Source: JBOFDP01 sp051647125 (GTDB lineage: Bacteria > Bacteroidota > Bacteroidia > Chitinophagales > Chitinophagaceae). Taken from it: a stretch of 33,979 nucleotides of DNA. The stretch is taken from assembly GCA_051647125.1 (NCBI GenBank), contig JBOFDP010000111.1:1-33979 (forward strand). The letters run 5' to 3'. This document shows, in pieces, positions 14,631-24,255 of the stretch. The notes below the pieces were generated by a model. It did no database searches, was not told the DNA's origin, and saw only the letters and a program-made list of their open reading frames with translations. The first letter of the stretch is position 1, and each line of letters starts with the position of its first letter. A program made the position numbers and the translations under genes.

Positions 14631-16871
14631 TTATATCCCATATTTACATAAAAAATGTATCCACATAAGTTTTATGTTTTCTAAAGTATAGTCATTTTCT
14701 CCTAACTCTTTTACAGCTTTTTCTAAATCTATGGTTTGCAGGGTTTTGAAATAATTGATAATATCGTTTTGATCGTATTGGTCAAATATTTCATTGAGAA
14801 GATATTCTATTTTTAGCTTTGTTCCACTTATGGCTAAGGAAATCATTTGGTCAATAATTTCTTTTTCAGTTACACCTTTATTTCTTGCAATGGTATCTAA
14901 AGGAATTTTTTTGTCGATTTGTTGAATAATGTAAAATTTTAACGTGTTTGTGTCCGCCACATTTTTCATTATAAACATTTCGTCAGGTTTTATAATATTA
15001 TTTTTATCTAAATACTGAGCAATAAATTCCACAAAAGGTTTTCCGTATTTATCCGCTTTAGGTTTGCTTACTCCATGGCATTTTGTTACCAATTCTTCTA
15101 AAGAGATAGGGAAAAAAGTACACATATCATTAATGGTAGTATCCATAAAAATAATATAGGGAGGGAGGTTAAATTTTTTCCCCTGCTCAAAGCGAATTTG
15201 TAAAAGTTGTTTTTTTAAATTTTCATCTAAAGCTACAGAGCTATATTCCTCCTCAATTTCTATTTCCTCCTCATCAAAACCTTCATCAAACGTACTATTG
15301 ATAGGAATTTTTATAGATTCAGGTTTTTTAAGGTATTTTATGCCTTTTTCTGTAATTTTTAAAATTCCAAAATGTTCAATATTCTTCAATAAAAATTCTT
15401 TTAATAAACATTGGTGAATGATAGAACTCCAATAGGTTTCATCAAAATCTTTTCCTTTACCAAAGCAATCTAATTTGTCATGATCAAACATTTGTACTTT
15501 GGAGTTTTTTTTTCCTATCAAGGTATTAATTATATCTTCTGCTACAAAGTTTTCTTTTAATTGTTGTATGGCTGTAAGTACTAATACAATACTGTCCTTT
15601 ACCTCTACTTTTTCCTTTGGGAAAAGGCAATTATCACAGCACTCACAATTAGCTTGCTTATAGTTTTCTCCAAAATAATGTAGTAAAACCTTCCTTCTAC
15701 AAATACTACTTTCAGCATAGCTACTCATTTCTTGTATGAGTTGAGAGGTGATTTCTCGTTCTGTAAGGGGTTTTTTCTTAATTAAATGTTCTAATTTGTA
15801 AACATCTTTTAGAGAATAATACAAAATACACTTACCATATACGCCATCTCTTCCGGCACGCCCTGTTTCTTGATAATAATTTTCTATAGATTTGGGAAGA
15901 TTATAATGGATAACAAAACGAATATCAGGTTTGTCAATTCCCATCCCGAAGGCTATAGTAGCTACAATTACCTGAACATCTTCACTAAGAAATTGATCTT
16001 GCCGTTCGGAGCGTATTTTACTTTCTATACCAGCATGGTAAGCTACTGCTTTTATTTTATTGATATTTAAGATTTCTGCAAGTTCTTCAGTAGTTTTTCT
16101 GTTAAGTGTATATATAATACCGCTCTGCCCTTGCATTTGGGAAATAAATTTTACAATACTTTTTATAGTTTGTTCTTTAGATAGTTTAGGTTGTATTTCG
16201 TAGTAAAGATTTTTTCTATTAAAAGAAGAGATGACAATAGTAGGCTTTTTAAGCCCTAAGTTTTTGACAATATCTTTTTGTACCTTAGGGGTAGCTGTGG
16301 CAGTAAGTACAATAAAGGAGAGCGAAGGATTTATCTCTTCAAAGACTTCTCTTATTTTTCTATATTCTTGTCTAAAATCATGCCCCCATTCTGAGATACA
16401 ATGAGCTTCGTCTACAGCTACAAAAGAAATATTAAGGTCATAGAAAAAGCTAAAATTTTCTTTCTTTGAAAGTGTTTCTGGAGCTACGTAAAGCATTTTT
16501 GTTTTTCCACTGAGGAGGTCTTCTTTTACTTTTTTTTCTTGCGCTCTATTGAGTGTAGAGTTTAAAAAATGAGCAATATCTTCATTCTGGCTATAGCTAC
16601 GTACTAGGTCTACCTGATTTTTCATTAAAGCTATAAGAGGAGAGATAATTATCGCACATCCCTCACTCATCAATGCAGGTAGTTGATAGCACAAGCTTTT
16701 TCCGCCTCCTGTAGGCATTAATACAAAAGTATCTTGTTTGTTTAGGATAGATTGAATGGCATCTATTTGTAAACCTTTAAACTCTGTAAATCCAAAAAAT
16801 TTTCTTAAGGACTTTGTTAAATTAGCTTTACTAAATGGTTTGCTGGTTATAGGGTTCTTTTTTTCCTTCAT
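14631..16871 (-). CDS. recQ: ATP-dependent DNA helicase RecQ
   Basis: A 746-residue superfamily 2, 3'-5' DNA helicase for recombination and fork repair. Domain order: helicase core with Walker A MPTGGGKSLCYQLPAL (about 53-68), Walker B VAVDEAHCISEWGHDFR (about 152-168) and motif III LTATAT. The second RecA domain has VIVATIAFGMGIDKPDIRFV and the arginine-finger region YYQETGRAGRDG. The four zinc cysteines follow in ICRRKVLLHYFG and CECCDNC (about 390-420), then a winged helix and an HRDC domain (from LRIFEQGK-like LLQIRFEQGKKFNLPPYIIF, about 565-640). A C-terminal helix-turn-helix extension (KIPLDTIARNKGVTEKEIID) closes the protein, the long architecture usual in Bacteroidota. It is intact despite the decay nearby. 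Confidence 0.96.
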   Translation of the reverse strand: MKEKKNPITSKPFSKANLTKSLRKFFGFTEFKGLQIDAIQSILNKQDTFVLMPTGGGKSLCYQLPALMSEGCAIIISPLIALMKNQVDLVRSYSQNEDIAHFLNSTLNRAQEKKVKEDLLSGKTKMLYVAPETLSKKENFSFFYDLNISFVAVDEAHCISEWGHDFRQEYRKIREVFEEINPSLSFIVLTATATPKVQKDIVKNLGLKKPTIVISSFNRKNLYYEIQPKLSKEQTIKSIVKFISQMQGQSGIIYTLNRKTTEELAEILNINKIKAVAYHAGIESKIRSERQDQFLSEDVQVIVATIAFGMGIDKPDIRFVIHYNLPKSIENYYQETGRAGRDGVYGKCILYYSLKDVYKLEHLIKKKPLTEREITSQLIQEMSSYAESSICRRKVLLHYFGENYKQANCECCDNCLFPKEKVEVKDSIVLVLTAIQQLKENFVAEDIINTLIGKKNSKVQMFDHDKLDCFGKGKDFDETYWSSIIHQCLLKEFLLKNIEHFGILKITEKGIKYLKKPESIKIPINSTFDEGFDEEEIEIEEEYSSVALDENLKKQLLQIRFEQGKKFNLPPYIIFMDTTINDMCTFFPISLEELVTKCHGVSKPKADKYGKPFVEFIAQYLDKNNIIKPDEMFIMKNVADTNTLKFYIIQQIDKKIPLDTIARNKGVTEKEIIDQMISLAISGTKLKIEYLLNEIFDQYDQNDIINYFKTLQTIDLEKAVKELGENDYTLENIKLMWIHFLCKYGI

Positions 16872-17016
16872 TTTTTAATAAGAATTGAGCAACTAATTTA
16901 CGTAAAAAAAAAGAACCTAACAAATCCTTAGTCTTTTTAATAAAATTTGTAATATAACTTGAAATAGAAAATTTTACTCCGAGGTATTTGGGTAATATAA
17001 ATTACTATAGCTAATT

Positions 17017-18282
17017 CTATGCTTTTATAGGTGTATATTTTATTTTATGTAAATATAACGAATAGAGTAAAAATAACCATGATACTACAGCAAATCCTGA
17101 AGCCAGAAACATAGGCATATTAATATTAAATCCTTTTATAAGATAGGCGTCTAAAATGGGGGGAATAAGCATTCCTAAAGATGCCATCGATTGATTTACC
17201 CCTAACATAGAACCTTGTTCCTCATTTTTTGAAGTAACAGATACCTTAGCAGCAATATTAGGTACTGTGAGTGCTTGGAAAACAGCTAATAAAGGAAAGA
17301 TATAATAAAGCATATTGCCTTGTTGTATGCAAGTAATACCAAAGACAGCAATGCCATATCCTAATATACTTATTTGTAAAATTTTTGTAGGTTGATAAAT
17401 AATGCTTAGTTTTCTATTCAGTAGCCCTTGTGTGAGGATAATCCATAAGCCAATATATCCAAACCAATATCCCATTTGTTGTATAGAATAGTGAAATTTG
17501 CTTTCTGTAAAGAGCTGAATATAATTTTGGAAGCATGACATAGCAGCAGAAAATAAAAAATTAATTAAAAATATATCTCTTAAAACAGGGTGTTTAAATG
17601 CTTTTTGGATATTCTTAAAACCTTCATTAAGTTTAGTTTTTTCAATTATCTTATAGTGTAATGTTTCCTTAAAAATAAAGTATATGTTTATTAAATTTAG
17701 GAGATTCAGAAATGCAGTAATAATATAGGGTGTATACATTGTGAATAAAGGAGATTTAGAAGAATCTGAGAAAAATCCCCCTAGAAAAGGACCTATTATA
17801 AAACCTACGCCGAAACACATGCCAATATATCCAAATACTTTAGAACGATTTTTAGGGCTAGTGATATCTGCTATGGCAGATTGGGCAATAGTGATATTAC
17901 CTCCCATAAAACCTGCAATAATTCTACTTACAAAACAAAGTATAATATCCTTTTCGTAGATAGCTATAGCAAATAGTATATATCCCGTGAAACTACCCAA
18001 TAAACTTGCCAATAGCATTTTTCTTCTTCCATATTTATCTGCCAAAGAACCTAATATGGGGGCTCCTATAAATTGAGCTATTAAAAAACTGGCAATAATG
18101 TACCCTAAAAATAAGGTTCTATCACCTTCGGAATAACCTATTAAAAAACCATATTTTGGTTGTGTAAGTAGAGGAGTTATAATAGGTAATACGATACCTA
18201 CGCCTAACATATCTATTAATACAATAGAAAGTAGAGAAATAAGAGATTTTTTATAATGTTTAATTATATTTTTTGTATACAT
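17017..18282 (-). CDS. TetA-like MFS exporter
   Basis: A 421-residue, 12-helix major facilitator of the TCR/Tet drug:H+ antiporter branch. Motif A is clear between helices 2 and 3: GSLADKYGRRKMLLASLLGS. The first helix reads LLSIVLIDMLGVGIVLPIIT with the acidic residue typical of these exporters, and GFMGGNITIAQSAIADIT and IGMCFGVGFIIGPFLGGFF form helices 4-5, including the antiporter motif C-like G..GP..GG. Such proteins export tetracyclines or other small amphiphiles, but the real substrate of chromosomal members is mostly unknown. Its promoter lies inside the 3' end of the degraded transporter gene upstream. Confidence 0.85.
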   Translation of the reverse strand: MYTKNIIKHYKKSLISLLSIVLIDMLGVGIVLPIITPLLTQPKYGFLIGYSEGDRTLFLGYIIASFLIAQFIGAPILGSLADKYGRRKMLLASLLGSFTGYILFAIAIYEKDIILCFVSRIIAGFMGGNITIAQSAIADITSPKNRSKVFGYIGMCFGVGFIIGPFLGGFFSDSSKSPLFTMYTPYIITAFLNLLNLINIYFIFKETLHYKIIEKTKLNEGFKNIQKAFKHPVLRDIFLINFLFSAAMSCFQNYIQLFTESKFHYSIQQMGYWFGYIGLWIILTQGLLNRKLSIIYQPTKILQISILGYGIAVFGITCIQQGNMLYYIFPLLAVFQALTVPNIAAKVSVTSKNEEQGSMLGVNQSMASLGMLIPPILDAYLIKGFNINMPMFLASGFAVVSWLFLLYSLYLHKIKYTPIKA

Positions 18283-18311
18283 AAACTAATAATTAAGCTT
18301 AAAATAAAAAG

Positions 18312-18319
18312 CAAATATA
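18312..18319 (-). promoter_or_regulatory. -7 promoter box for the MFS exporter
   Basis: Minus strand TATATTTG, 29 bases before the ATG at 18,282. Confidence 0.5.
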
Positions 18320-18339
18320 CAAGATGATTTTTAAGCGAG

Positions 18340-20034
18340 TAGCCTCTTTTTTGATAAAAAAATAGCATGTTCCTAAACCATAAAAAAAAATAAGTAATTC
18401 GGTGGCAATGATTCTTAGTATCATGCTTAAACGATATGCTGTAGAATATTACTGAAGGCACTTCGTTTTTTGCCATTTGAAGGGAAAATGCTAGTGCTGG
18501 TGGGGCCTGTACATGCACCGGAAAGCAAACCACAAATCTCAAAATAAGTTTTTCTAAAATAAACTTTTGCAATAACACCTATTATTATTAGGGGTATAAT
18601 AGTAATACAACAAGCGATAAATATCATTTGCCAAGTATTTCCGGAGGAAATACTTGGGATAATCCTGGTCCAGCAGTAAGACCTACACTAGCTAAAAATA
18701 AACTAATACCCATATTTCTTACCATAAGATTGGCACTGTTAAGTAGTGTAATTATTAAGATATAACCTATTTCCAAAACTACTTAATAGAAGAGTTATAA
18801 TAAGAGGACCACCTGCTTAGTCCTATCTTAATAGGTATATTGGTTAAGGTAAAAGGGATACTTCCTAAAATTACACCTAATACAATACCAATAAATATAG
18901 GTGCTAAGTCAGGGGTTTCTAATTTTTTATAGAGTTGCCCAGTACTTTGGTTGCTATTTCTATACATTCCTCTGTACCTACTATTCTTACCTTATCTCCA
19001 AGTTGAAAAATGGTATCACCATTAGTGACTATACAGATACCTGCTCTTTCTAATCGAGAAAGTGGAATTCCTTGTTGGTGTAGAGCTGTAATATCCCCCA
19101 GGCGTTTATGGGTAATTTCAGAACGAATAACTATTACATATTTAGATACTAATTCATTGGATTCTATTATTTTTAAATCTGCATCACACTCATTTCCAAT
19201 AATTAGTTTTAATTGTGGTAGATGTTTTTTTTGAGTTACTACTAATAATATATCGCCTTCATAAAGAATAGTATTAGGTGTAAATACTTCCCCATTATGT
19301 ATTACTCGAGATACTACAATATGTGCATTGTTTAACAGTTCAAAAATGCTTCTTAAAGATTTACTAACCAATTGTTTATTTTCTACTTTTAGATGAATAG
19401 CAATGGGTTCTTTTTGATTTATAAAGCGTAATTTTTTTATGAAGTTCTCTTTGTTCTGTTAAATTGATTTTTAAAATCCATTTTAAAAATAAGATACTAA
19501 CAATAATACCAAATATACCAAAAGGATAGGCTAAGGTATAGGTTAGAGACATGAGTGTTTCCATATCTTGAAATCCTAAATCATGTAAAGCAAATTGTGC
19601 AGTACCCAATCCGGGTGTGTTGGTTACAGCCCCACTCATGAGTCCAGTAATGACTACGATGTGTTGTTTGAACCAAAAATAACAAACAATAGCTATTGCT
19701 ACGCCAGAGATTACAATAATGGCAGCAAGGATATTTGAGGTAAGTCCTGTTTTCTTCAGGCTCGAAAAAAAGCCAGGTTCTATTTGAAGACCAATACAAT
19801 AAACAAACAATAAAAGTCCAAAATCTCTAAGGAAATAAGCTAAGTCCTTTTGTACTGTACAGTAAGACCAGAGAAAGAGGCTAAAATACCTAAGAATAAA
19901 ATCCAGCTAAGTCCCAAAGAAATACCAAAAATCTTGATTCTTTCAAGCCAAAACCCTACATTAACCACTAAACCAAATACTACAATTGTTTGAGCAACTC
20001 CATGCTCTAAAAATAAAGACTGAAACCAGGACAT
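18340..20034 (-). pseudogene. Frameshifted AspT/YidE-type transporter
   Basis: The intact family (aspartate:alanine exchanger, TC 2.A.81) has two blocks of membrane helices around two RCK_C domains, about 550 residues. Here the gene starts normally at 20,034 (MSWFQSLFLEHGVAQTIVVF), shifts frame near 19,850, and continues as FGLLLFVYCIGLQIEPGFFS and GLMSGAVTNTPGLGTAQFAL. It shifts again at an A run near 19,430 and continues as LVSKSLRSIFELLNNAHIVV through both RCK_C domains. It shifts at another A run near 18,920, then reads DLAPIFIGIVLGVILGSIPF. From about 18,790 on, several stops and shifts break the last helices, although IFIACCITIIPLIIIGVIAK and FEICGLLSG are still visible. Several independent breaks make sequencing error an unlikely full explanation. 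Substrate of the ancestor unknown; a dicarboxylate/amino acid exchange is the family precedent. Confidence 0.85.
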
Positions 20035-20323
20035 ACTTTCATTTCTATTTTTGATAAAAACTACAAAGTTTCCATAGCTTTTTGTAAAATGATATAAATC
20101 ATAATTTAAAACAATTCTATATTCTTTTATTTTTTGATAATTTTATAAAATAGGTTAATGTCTTAGTTCTTTCTATAATGTTTTATCCCTTTTTTAAGAT
20201 ATTTGGAACAATATTTTAGAAAATCTTTTTTGGTAGCTTTATAATTTAATATACAAGTAATTAACACTTATTTTTGATTTTTCTTTGATCATAGTTTATT
20301 TTGTAGCGTAAGATGAAGGAGAA
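20035..20323. other. Intergenic stretch without gene
   Basis: 289 AT-rich bases between the degraded transporter and the small membrane protein. No open frame, hairpin or promoter that I can defend. Confidence 0.5.
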
Positions 20324-20788
20324 CTATATTTTAAACCAGGGAATGGCAAATAGAATGAGTATATAAGCAATCAAATTCCATGCTAATAATTTTCGATATT
20401 TTTTATTATCTGAAAGTTTATTACTCTTAAGACCTATTCGAGAAATATGTACCAATATAAGTGCTATAAACATTAGCAAGGGGTGTTCTAAGAAGAAAAA
20501 CCGCTGTTCTTTTTGTTGCATAATAGCTTTAAAATTGGAGGATTCAATAAGTTGTAACCCCCAGCTTCCCCAAATCCATAAAATAATACCAAGTATAAGC
20601 ATAATATCAATACAGATAGAATATATTAAACTTATTTTTTCTATTATCTTTGAAAATGGACTTTTGTTTAACCAGCCATATGTGCTTACACACACTATCA
20701 TAAACCCAAGTATTAATATCCCCCAACGTACCATGCTGTGAATAGAGAGAGTCAAAGGAATATTAAATGTAATATCTGTTAATAACAT
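20324..20788 (-). CDS. Small four-helix membrane protein ('cytochrome B'-like in Bacteroidota)
   Basis: 154 residues with four hydrophobic helices at about 22-40, 54-74, 102-118 and 132-150. HSMVRWGILILGFMIVCVST near the start and FLEHPLLMFIALILVHISRI in the third helix match a small Bacteroidota family often labelled 'cytochrome B'. It keeps two histidines in helix positions (His17 and His95) and a third in helix 3 (ILVHI), which could hold haem or a metal, but that role is not established. It appears monocistronic; the best upstream box, TTATTTTG on the minus strand, is one base off consensus. Confidence 0.6.
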   Translation of the reverse strand: MLLTDITFNIPLTLSIHSMVRWGILILGFMIVCVSTYGWLNKSPFSKIIEKISLIYSICIDIMLILGIILWIWGSWGLQLIESSNFKAIMQQKEQRFFFLEHPLLMFIALILVHISRIGLKSNKLSDNKKYRKLLAWNLIAYILILFAIPWFKI

Positions 20789-20957
20789 AAATTTTTTATT
20801 TTATTTTCTACAAAATAAAGGTTATTTTTTAATTTTCAAATAAAATATTCATTAATAGAGAAATAGACTTTAGGAAATATTTATTCCAAAAAGGTTAATA
20901 AACGTAAGAGTTTATATTAGTAAATTTTTTTTTTTAAGAATTACAAGATTTATTTGT

Positions 20958-20965
20958 TATCTTTG
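20958..20965 (+). promoter_or_regulatory. -7 promoter box for the glycogen operon
   Basis: TATCTTTG, 33 bases upstream of the debranching enzyme ATG at 20,999. It is the only good promoter seen before the three-gene operon. Confidence 0.6.
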
Positions 20966-20998
20966 ATACGAACGGTAAAAATTTAAAATTTTGTTCTT

Positions 20999-22966
20999 AT
21001 GAAAGGGTTACATTTTTATAGAGATGAGCTTGTAAATTTGGAGTCTTCTTTATTCCATGAATATTTACTGACAGATGGTAATGGAGGATATTCTTCTTCT
21101 ACTATTATTCAATGCCCAACGCGTAAATATCATGGTTTGTTTGTAGCAGCTATACCTGAATATAATGACAGTCGTTTTATCTTTTTATCAAGTGTAGAAG
21201 AAACTATTATTGGCGAAGGGCAAAAATTTCATTTAGGGATAAAAAAATATGCTAAAAAATATTACCCACAAGGTCATAAATATATTGAAGAAATTGATTT
21301 TAGAAAGATACCTACATATTGGTATAAAGTAGGAGATATAATATTGAAAAAAGAGATATTAATGCCTAAAGAGGAGCATAAAATATTTGTCCGATATACG
21401 GTAGAAGAATCTTCTCAGTTGTTTGACTTTCGTTTGCGGTTATTTTTGAGTTTCAGAAGAATTCATGAGCTTACTTTTGCTAATAACGACATTAATAAAG
21501 ATCCTCGATACATTAATCAGGGGGTTGGTTTTAAGTTGTACGAAGCACTTCCTGAAATGTGTGTGCAAACAAGTAAAAAAGCGGATTTTTTCTTTGATCC
21601 TACATGGTATTGTGATATAAAATATTTGAAAGAAAAACTACGTGGATATCCTTACATTGAAGATAATTTTGTACCGGGATATTTGCAATTAAAATTGAAA
21701 AAAGGAGATAGTTTTGTATTGAGTGCTTCCTTGCAAGAGTTAAACCCTAAAGCAATAGAAAAGGATTTTGATAAATTTTTGAAAAAAATACCTGTAAAAA
21801 AAGACTTTGGTACTACCTTAGTAGCTGCAGCAAAAGATTTTTTAGTCACTACCAATAATGAAAAGCATGAGGTGATAGCAGGGTACCCTTGGTTTAGTAG
21901 ATGGGGACGAGATACTTTTATTGCATTACCTGGTCTTACACTATATGCTGATGGCAATGAAAAATCATTTACTGATGTAATGGATACAATGGTTAAAGAA
22001 ATGAAAAATGGTCTTTTCCCGAATATTGGAAGAGGAGATTCGGCGGCATTTAATTCTATAGATGCTCCTTTATGGTTTATTCGTGCTGTGCAACACTATG
22101 CTATTTGGAAGAAAGATATTGTATTTGTATGGAAACAATATGGAGAATATGTGAAGCAAATTATAGATACTTTTGTAGCGGGGGTAGGCAATACGATTGG
22201 TGTTAGTGAAAATGGATTATTATGGGCTTATGAACCAGGTAAAGCACTTACATGGATGGATGCTATAGTTAATGGTAATCCTGTTACTCCACGTTACGGA
22301 TACGCTGTCGAAATTAATGCTTTATGGTATAATGCCCTTTGTTTTGCGATAGAGGCAGAGAAGTCCATGAAAAAAAGAACATTTATCAACAAATATCAAA
22401 ATTTTCCTGTTAAAATAGAGATCTCATTTCTTGATGTATTTTGGTTGGATAAAAAAGGATATTTGGCAGATTCTGTGCATTTTGGTGTTAAGGATATGAG
22501 TTTAAGACCCAATCAAATTTTTGTCATAGCATTTCCTTATTCTCTCATAAAAGATAAAGAGAAGGAGTTGTCTATTTTTAAATCTGTACGTAATAACCTA
22601 CTTACTCCTAAAGGATTGCGTACATTGTCTCCAGAAGATCCAGCTTATAAAGGCTTATATGAGGGTGTTATCGATCATAGAGATATTGCTTATCATCAAG
22701 GCACTGTATGGCCTTGGTTGATTCGTCCTTATGTGGAAGCTGCCCTTAAATTTAATAATCCTATAGAAATAGAACGGGTACAAAAATTGATGGAAAGTTT
22801 TAAAGAATGTATTTCTGATCATGGTGTAGGGTATATTTCTGAGGTGTATGATGGCGACCCTCCACATAAAGCGTCAGGATCCATTGCCCAAGCATGGAGC
22901 ATCTCTGCGGTGTTACGTGCATTGTGTTTAGTAGAATCGTTTTTAGAGAAACATAAACAAAAATAA
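20999..22966 (+). CDS. Glycogen debranching enzyme (amylo-alpha-1,6-glucosidase type)
   Basis: A 655-residue cytoplasmic enzyme that hydrolyses alpha-1,6 branch points in glycogen. An N-terminal GDE_N beta domain (about 1-260) starts with LVNLESSLFHEYLLTDGNGG and CPTRKYHGLFVA. The C-terminal (alpha/alpha)6 barrel (about 275-650) holds the GDE_C signatures: AGYPWFSRWGRDTFIALPGL at about 295-314, GLFPNIGRGDSAAFNSIDAP at about 335-354, and HQGTVWPWLIRPYVEAAL at about 562-580. The last part, YDGDPPHKASGSIAQAWSIS, carries the conserved acidic and aromatic residues. The glycosyltransferase gene starts four bases after its stop. Debranching enzyme - GT4 - GH57 is the usual Bacteroidales glycogen order. 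Confidence 0.93.
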   Translation: MKGLHFYRDELVNLESSLFHEYLLTDGNGGYSSSTIIQCPTRKYHGLFVAAIPEYNDSRFIFLSSVEETIIGEGQKFHLGIKKYAKKYYPQGHKYIEEIDFRKIPTYWYKVGDIILKKEILMPKEEHKIFVRYTVEESSQLFDFRLRLFLSFRRIHELTFANNDINKDPRYINQGVGFKLYEALPEMCVQTSKKADFFFDPTWYCDIKYLKEKLRGYPYIEDNFVPGYLQLKLKKGDSFVLSASLQELNPKAIEKDFDKFLKKIPVKKDFGTTLVAAAKDFLVTTNNEKHEVIAGYPWFSRWGRDTFIALPGLTLYADGNEKSFTDVMDTMVKEMKNGLFPNIGRGDSAAFNSIDAPLWFIRAVQHYAIWKKDIVFVWKQYGEYVKQIIDTFVAGVGNTIGVSENGLLWAYEPGKALTWMDAIVNGNPVTPRYGYAVEINALWYNALCFAIEAEKSMKKRTFINKYQNFPVKIEISFLDVFWLDKKGYLADSVHFGVKDMSLRPNQIFVIAFPYSLIKDKEKELSIFKSVRNNLLTPKGLRTLSPEDPAYKGLYEGVIDHRDIAYHQGTVWPWLIRPYVEAALKFNNPIEIERVQKLMESFKECISDHGVGYISEVYDGDPPHKASGSIAQAWSISAVLRALCLVESFLEKHKQK

Positions 22967-22969
22967 CTT

Positions 22970-24247
22970 ATGAAAATATTAATGTTTGGATGGGAGTTTC
23001 CTCCTCATATATCGGGGGGATTAGGCACAGCATGCTATGGGATTGTGAAAGGATTAGAAAGACATCAAACAGACATTATTTTTGTAGTACCCAAAGCACA
23101 TGGGAATGAATTTGGTTTTAGAGGAAAAATAATTGGTGGTCAAGGCAGAACAGTAACCTATAAAAGTAATGCTAGTTTTTATGGACTAAAACATACGGTG
23201 TATCAAGAAGTGTATTCTAAAATGGTTCCTTATATGAATGAGCAAGAATTTTGGGAAACTCATAATAATGTAGTTCTTGATAAAACAGGAGTAGAAGTTT
23301 CTACGCATCAAGAAACAGTTCATTTTACTGGAACTTATGGAGTCAATCTTATGGATGAAGTTAATGCGTATGCCGCAGTTAGCACACAAATCGCCCAAGA
23401 ACATTCTTTTGATATTATTCATGCTCATGATTGGCTTACTTATATGGCAGGTGTGCTTGTAAAATATAAAACAAATAAGCCTCTCATCATACATGTACAT
23501 GCTACAGAATTTGATAGAAGTGGAAAAAATATTAATATTCGAGTATATGAAATAGAACGATTAGGAATGATACATGCGGATGCTATTATTGCTGTAAGCC
23601 AGCTTACCAAAGATACTATTGTGGAAAAATACTATATTGCTCCTGAAAAAGTATTTGTAATTCACAATGGTGTAGACTTTAAATGTAATATTGATAATCG
23701 ATTTAAAAAAGGAACAGATGAAAAAATTATTACCTTTTTAGGAAGAATTACTTTTCAGAAAGGTCCCGAATATTTTGTAGAAGCAGCAAAATTATTACTT
23801 GATCGTGTAAACAATGTAAGATTTATTATGGCTGGCGGTGGAGATATGCTTCCTCGTATTGTAAAACAGGTTTCTCGGGCTAAAATAGGAGATCGGTTTA
23901 ATTTTGTAGGTTTTTTAAGAGGAGAAGAAGTTCAAACTATGTTTTCTGCTAGTGATATTTATGTCATGCCTTCTGTTTCTGAGCCCTTTGGAATATCTCC
24001 TTTAGAAGCGATGTCGCTTAATGTACCAGTTATTATTTCCAAACAATCGGGTGTTGCTGAGGTGCTAAAGTATGCTTTAAAAATAGATTTTTGGGATGTT
24101 GAAGGTCTTGCTAATGCCATGTATGCTTTAATTCAATATAAAGCTTTGAATGAAACTTTACAAGTTAAAGGGAAAGAAGAGGTAGATACAGTAACTTGGG
24201 CAAGTGCTTCTGACAAAATATTTAAGATATATAAAAATATTAAATAA
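22970..24247 (+). CDS. GT4 glycogen synthase-like glycosyltransferase
   Basis: A 425-residue GT-B enzyme. The N-terminus MKILMFGWEFPPHISGGLGT has the glycine-rich loop that holds the nucleotide sugar, and IIHAHDWLTYMAGVLVKY is the conserved starch/glycogen synthase histidine segment (about 145-162). The C-terminal half has ITFLGRITFQKGPEYFVEAA (about 254-273) and the donor-binding MPSVSEPFGISPLEAMSLNV with the E..G..P.E pair. It probably adds glucose from ADP- or UDP-glucose to glycogen; which donor cannot be told here. It sits between debranching enzyme and GH57 with gaps of 3 and 8 bases, a tightly coupled operon. No GlgC (ADP-glucose pyrophosphorylase) is present in this window. Confidence 0.88.
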   Translation: MKILMFGWEFPPHISGGLGTACYGIVKGLERHQTDIIFVVPKAHGNEFGFRGKIIGGQGRTVTYKSNASFYGLKHTVYQEVYSKMVPYMNEQEFWETHNNVVLDKTGVEVSTHQETVHFTGTYGVNLMDEVNAYAAVSTQIAQEHSFDIIHAHDWLTYMAGVLVKYKTNKPLIIHVHATEFDRSGKNINIRVYEIERLGMIHADAIIAVSQLTKDTIVEKYYIAPEKVFVIHNGVDFKCNIDNRFKKGTDEKIITFLGRITFQKGPEYFVEAAKLLLDRVNNVRFIMAGGGDMLPRIVKQVSRAKIGDRFNFVGFLRGEEVQTMFSASDIYVMPSVSEPFGISPLEAMSLNVPVIISKQSGVAEVLKYALKIDFWDVEGLANAMYALIQYKALNETLQVKGKEEVDTVTWASASDKIFKIYKNIK

Positions 24248-24255
24248 AAAAAATT

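Noticed and set aside
18264..19371. Several minus-strand frames (18,264; 18,427; 18,779; 18,919) as separate small membrane or TrkA-C genes
   Set aside because: Read together they follow the order of one AspT/YidE protein, so they are fragments of one broken gene.
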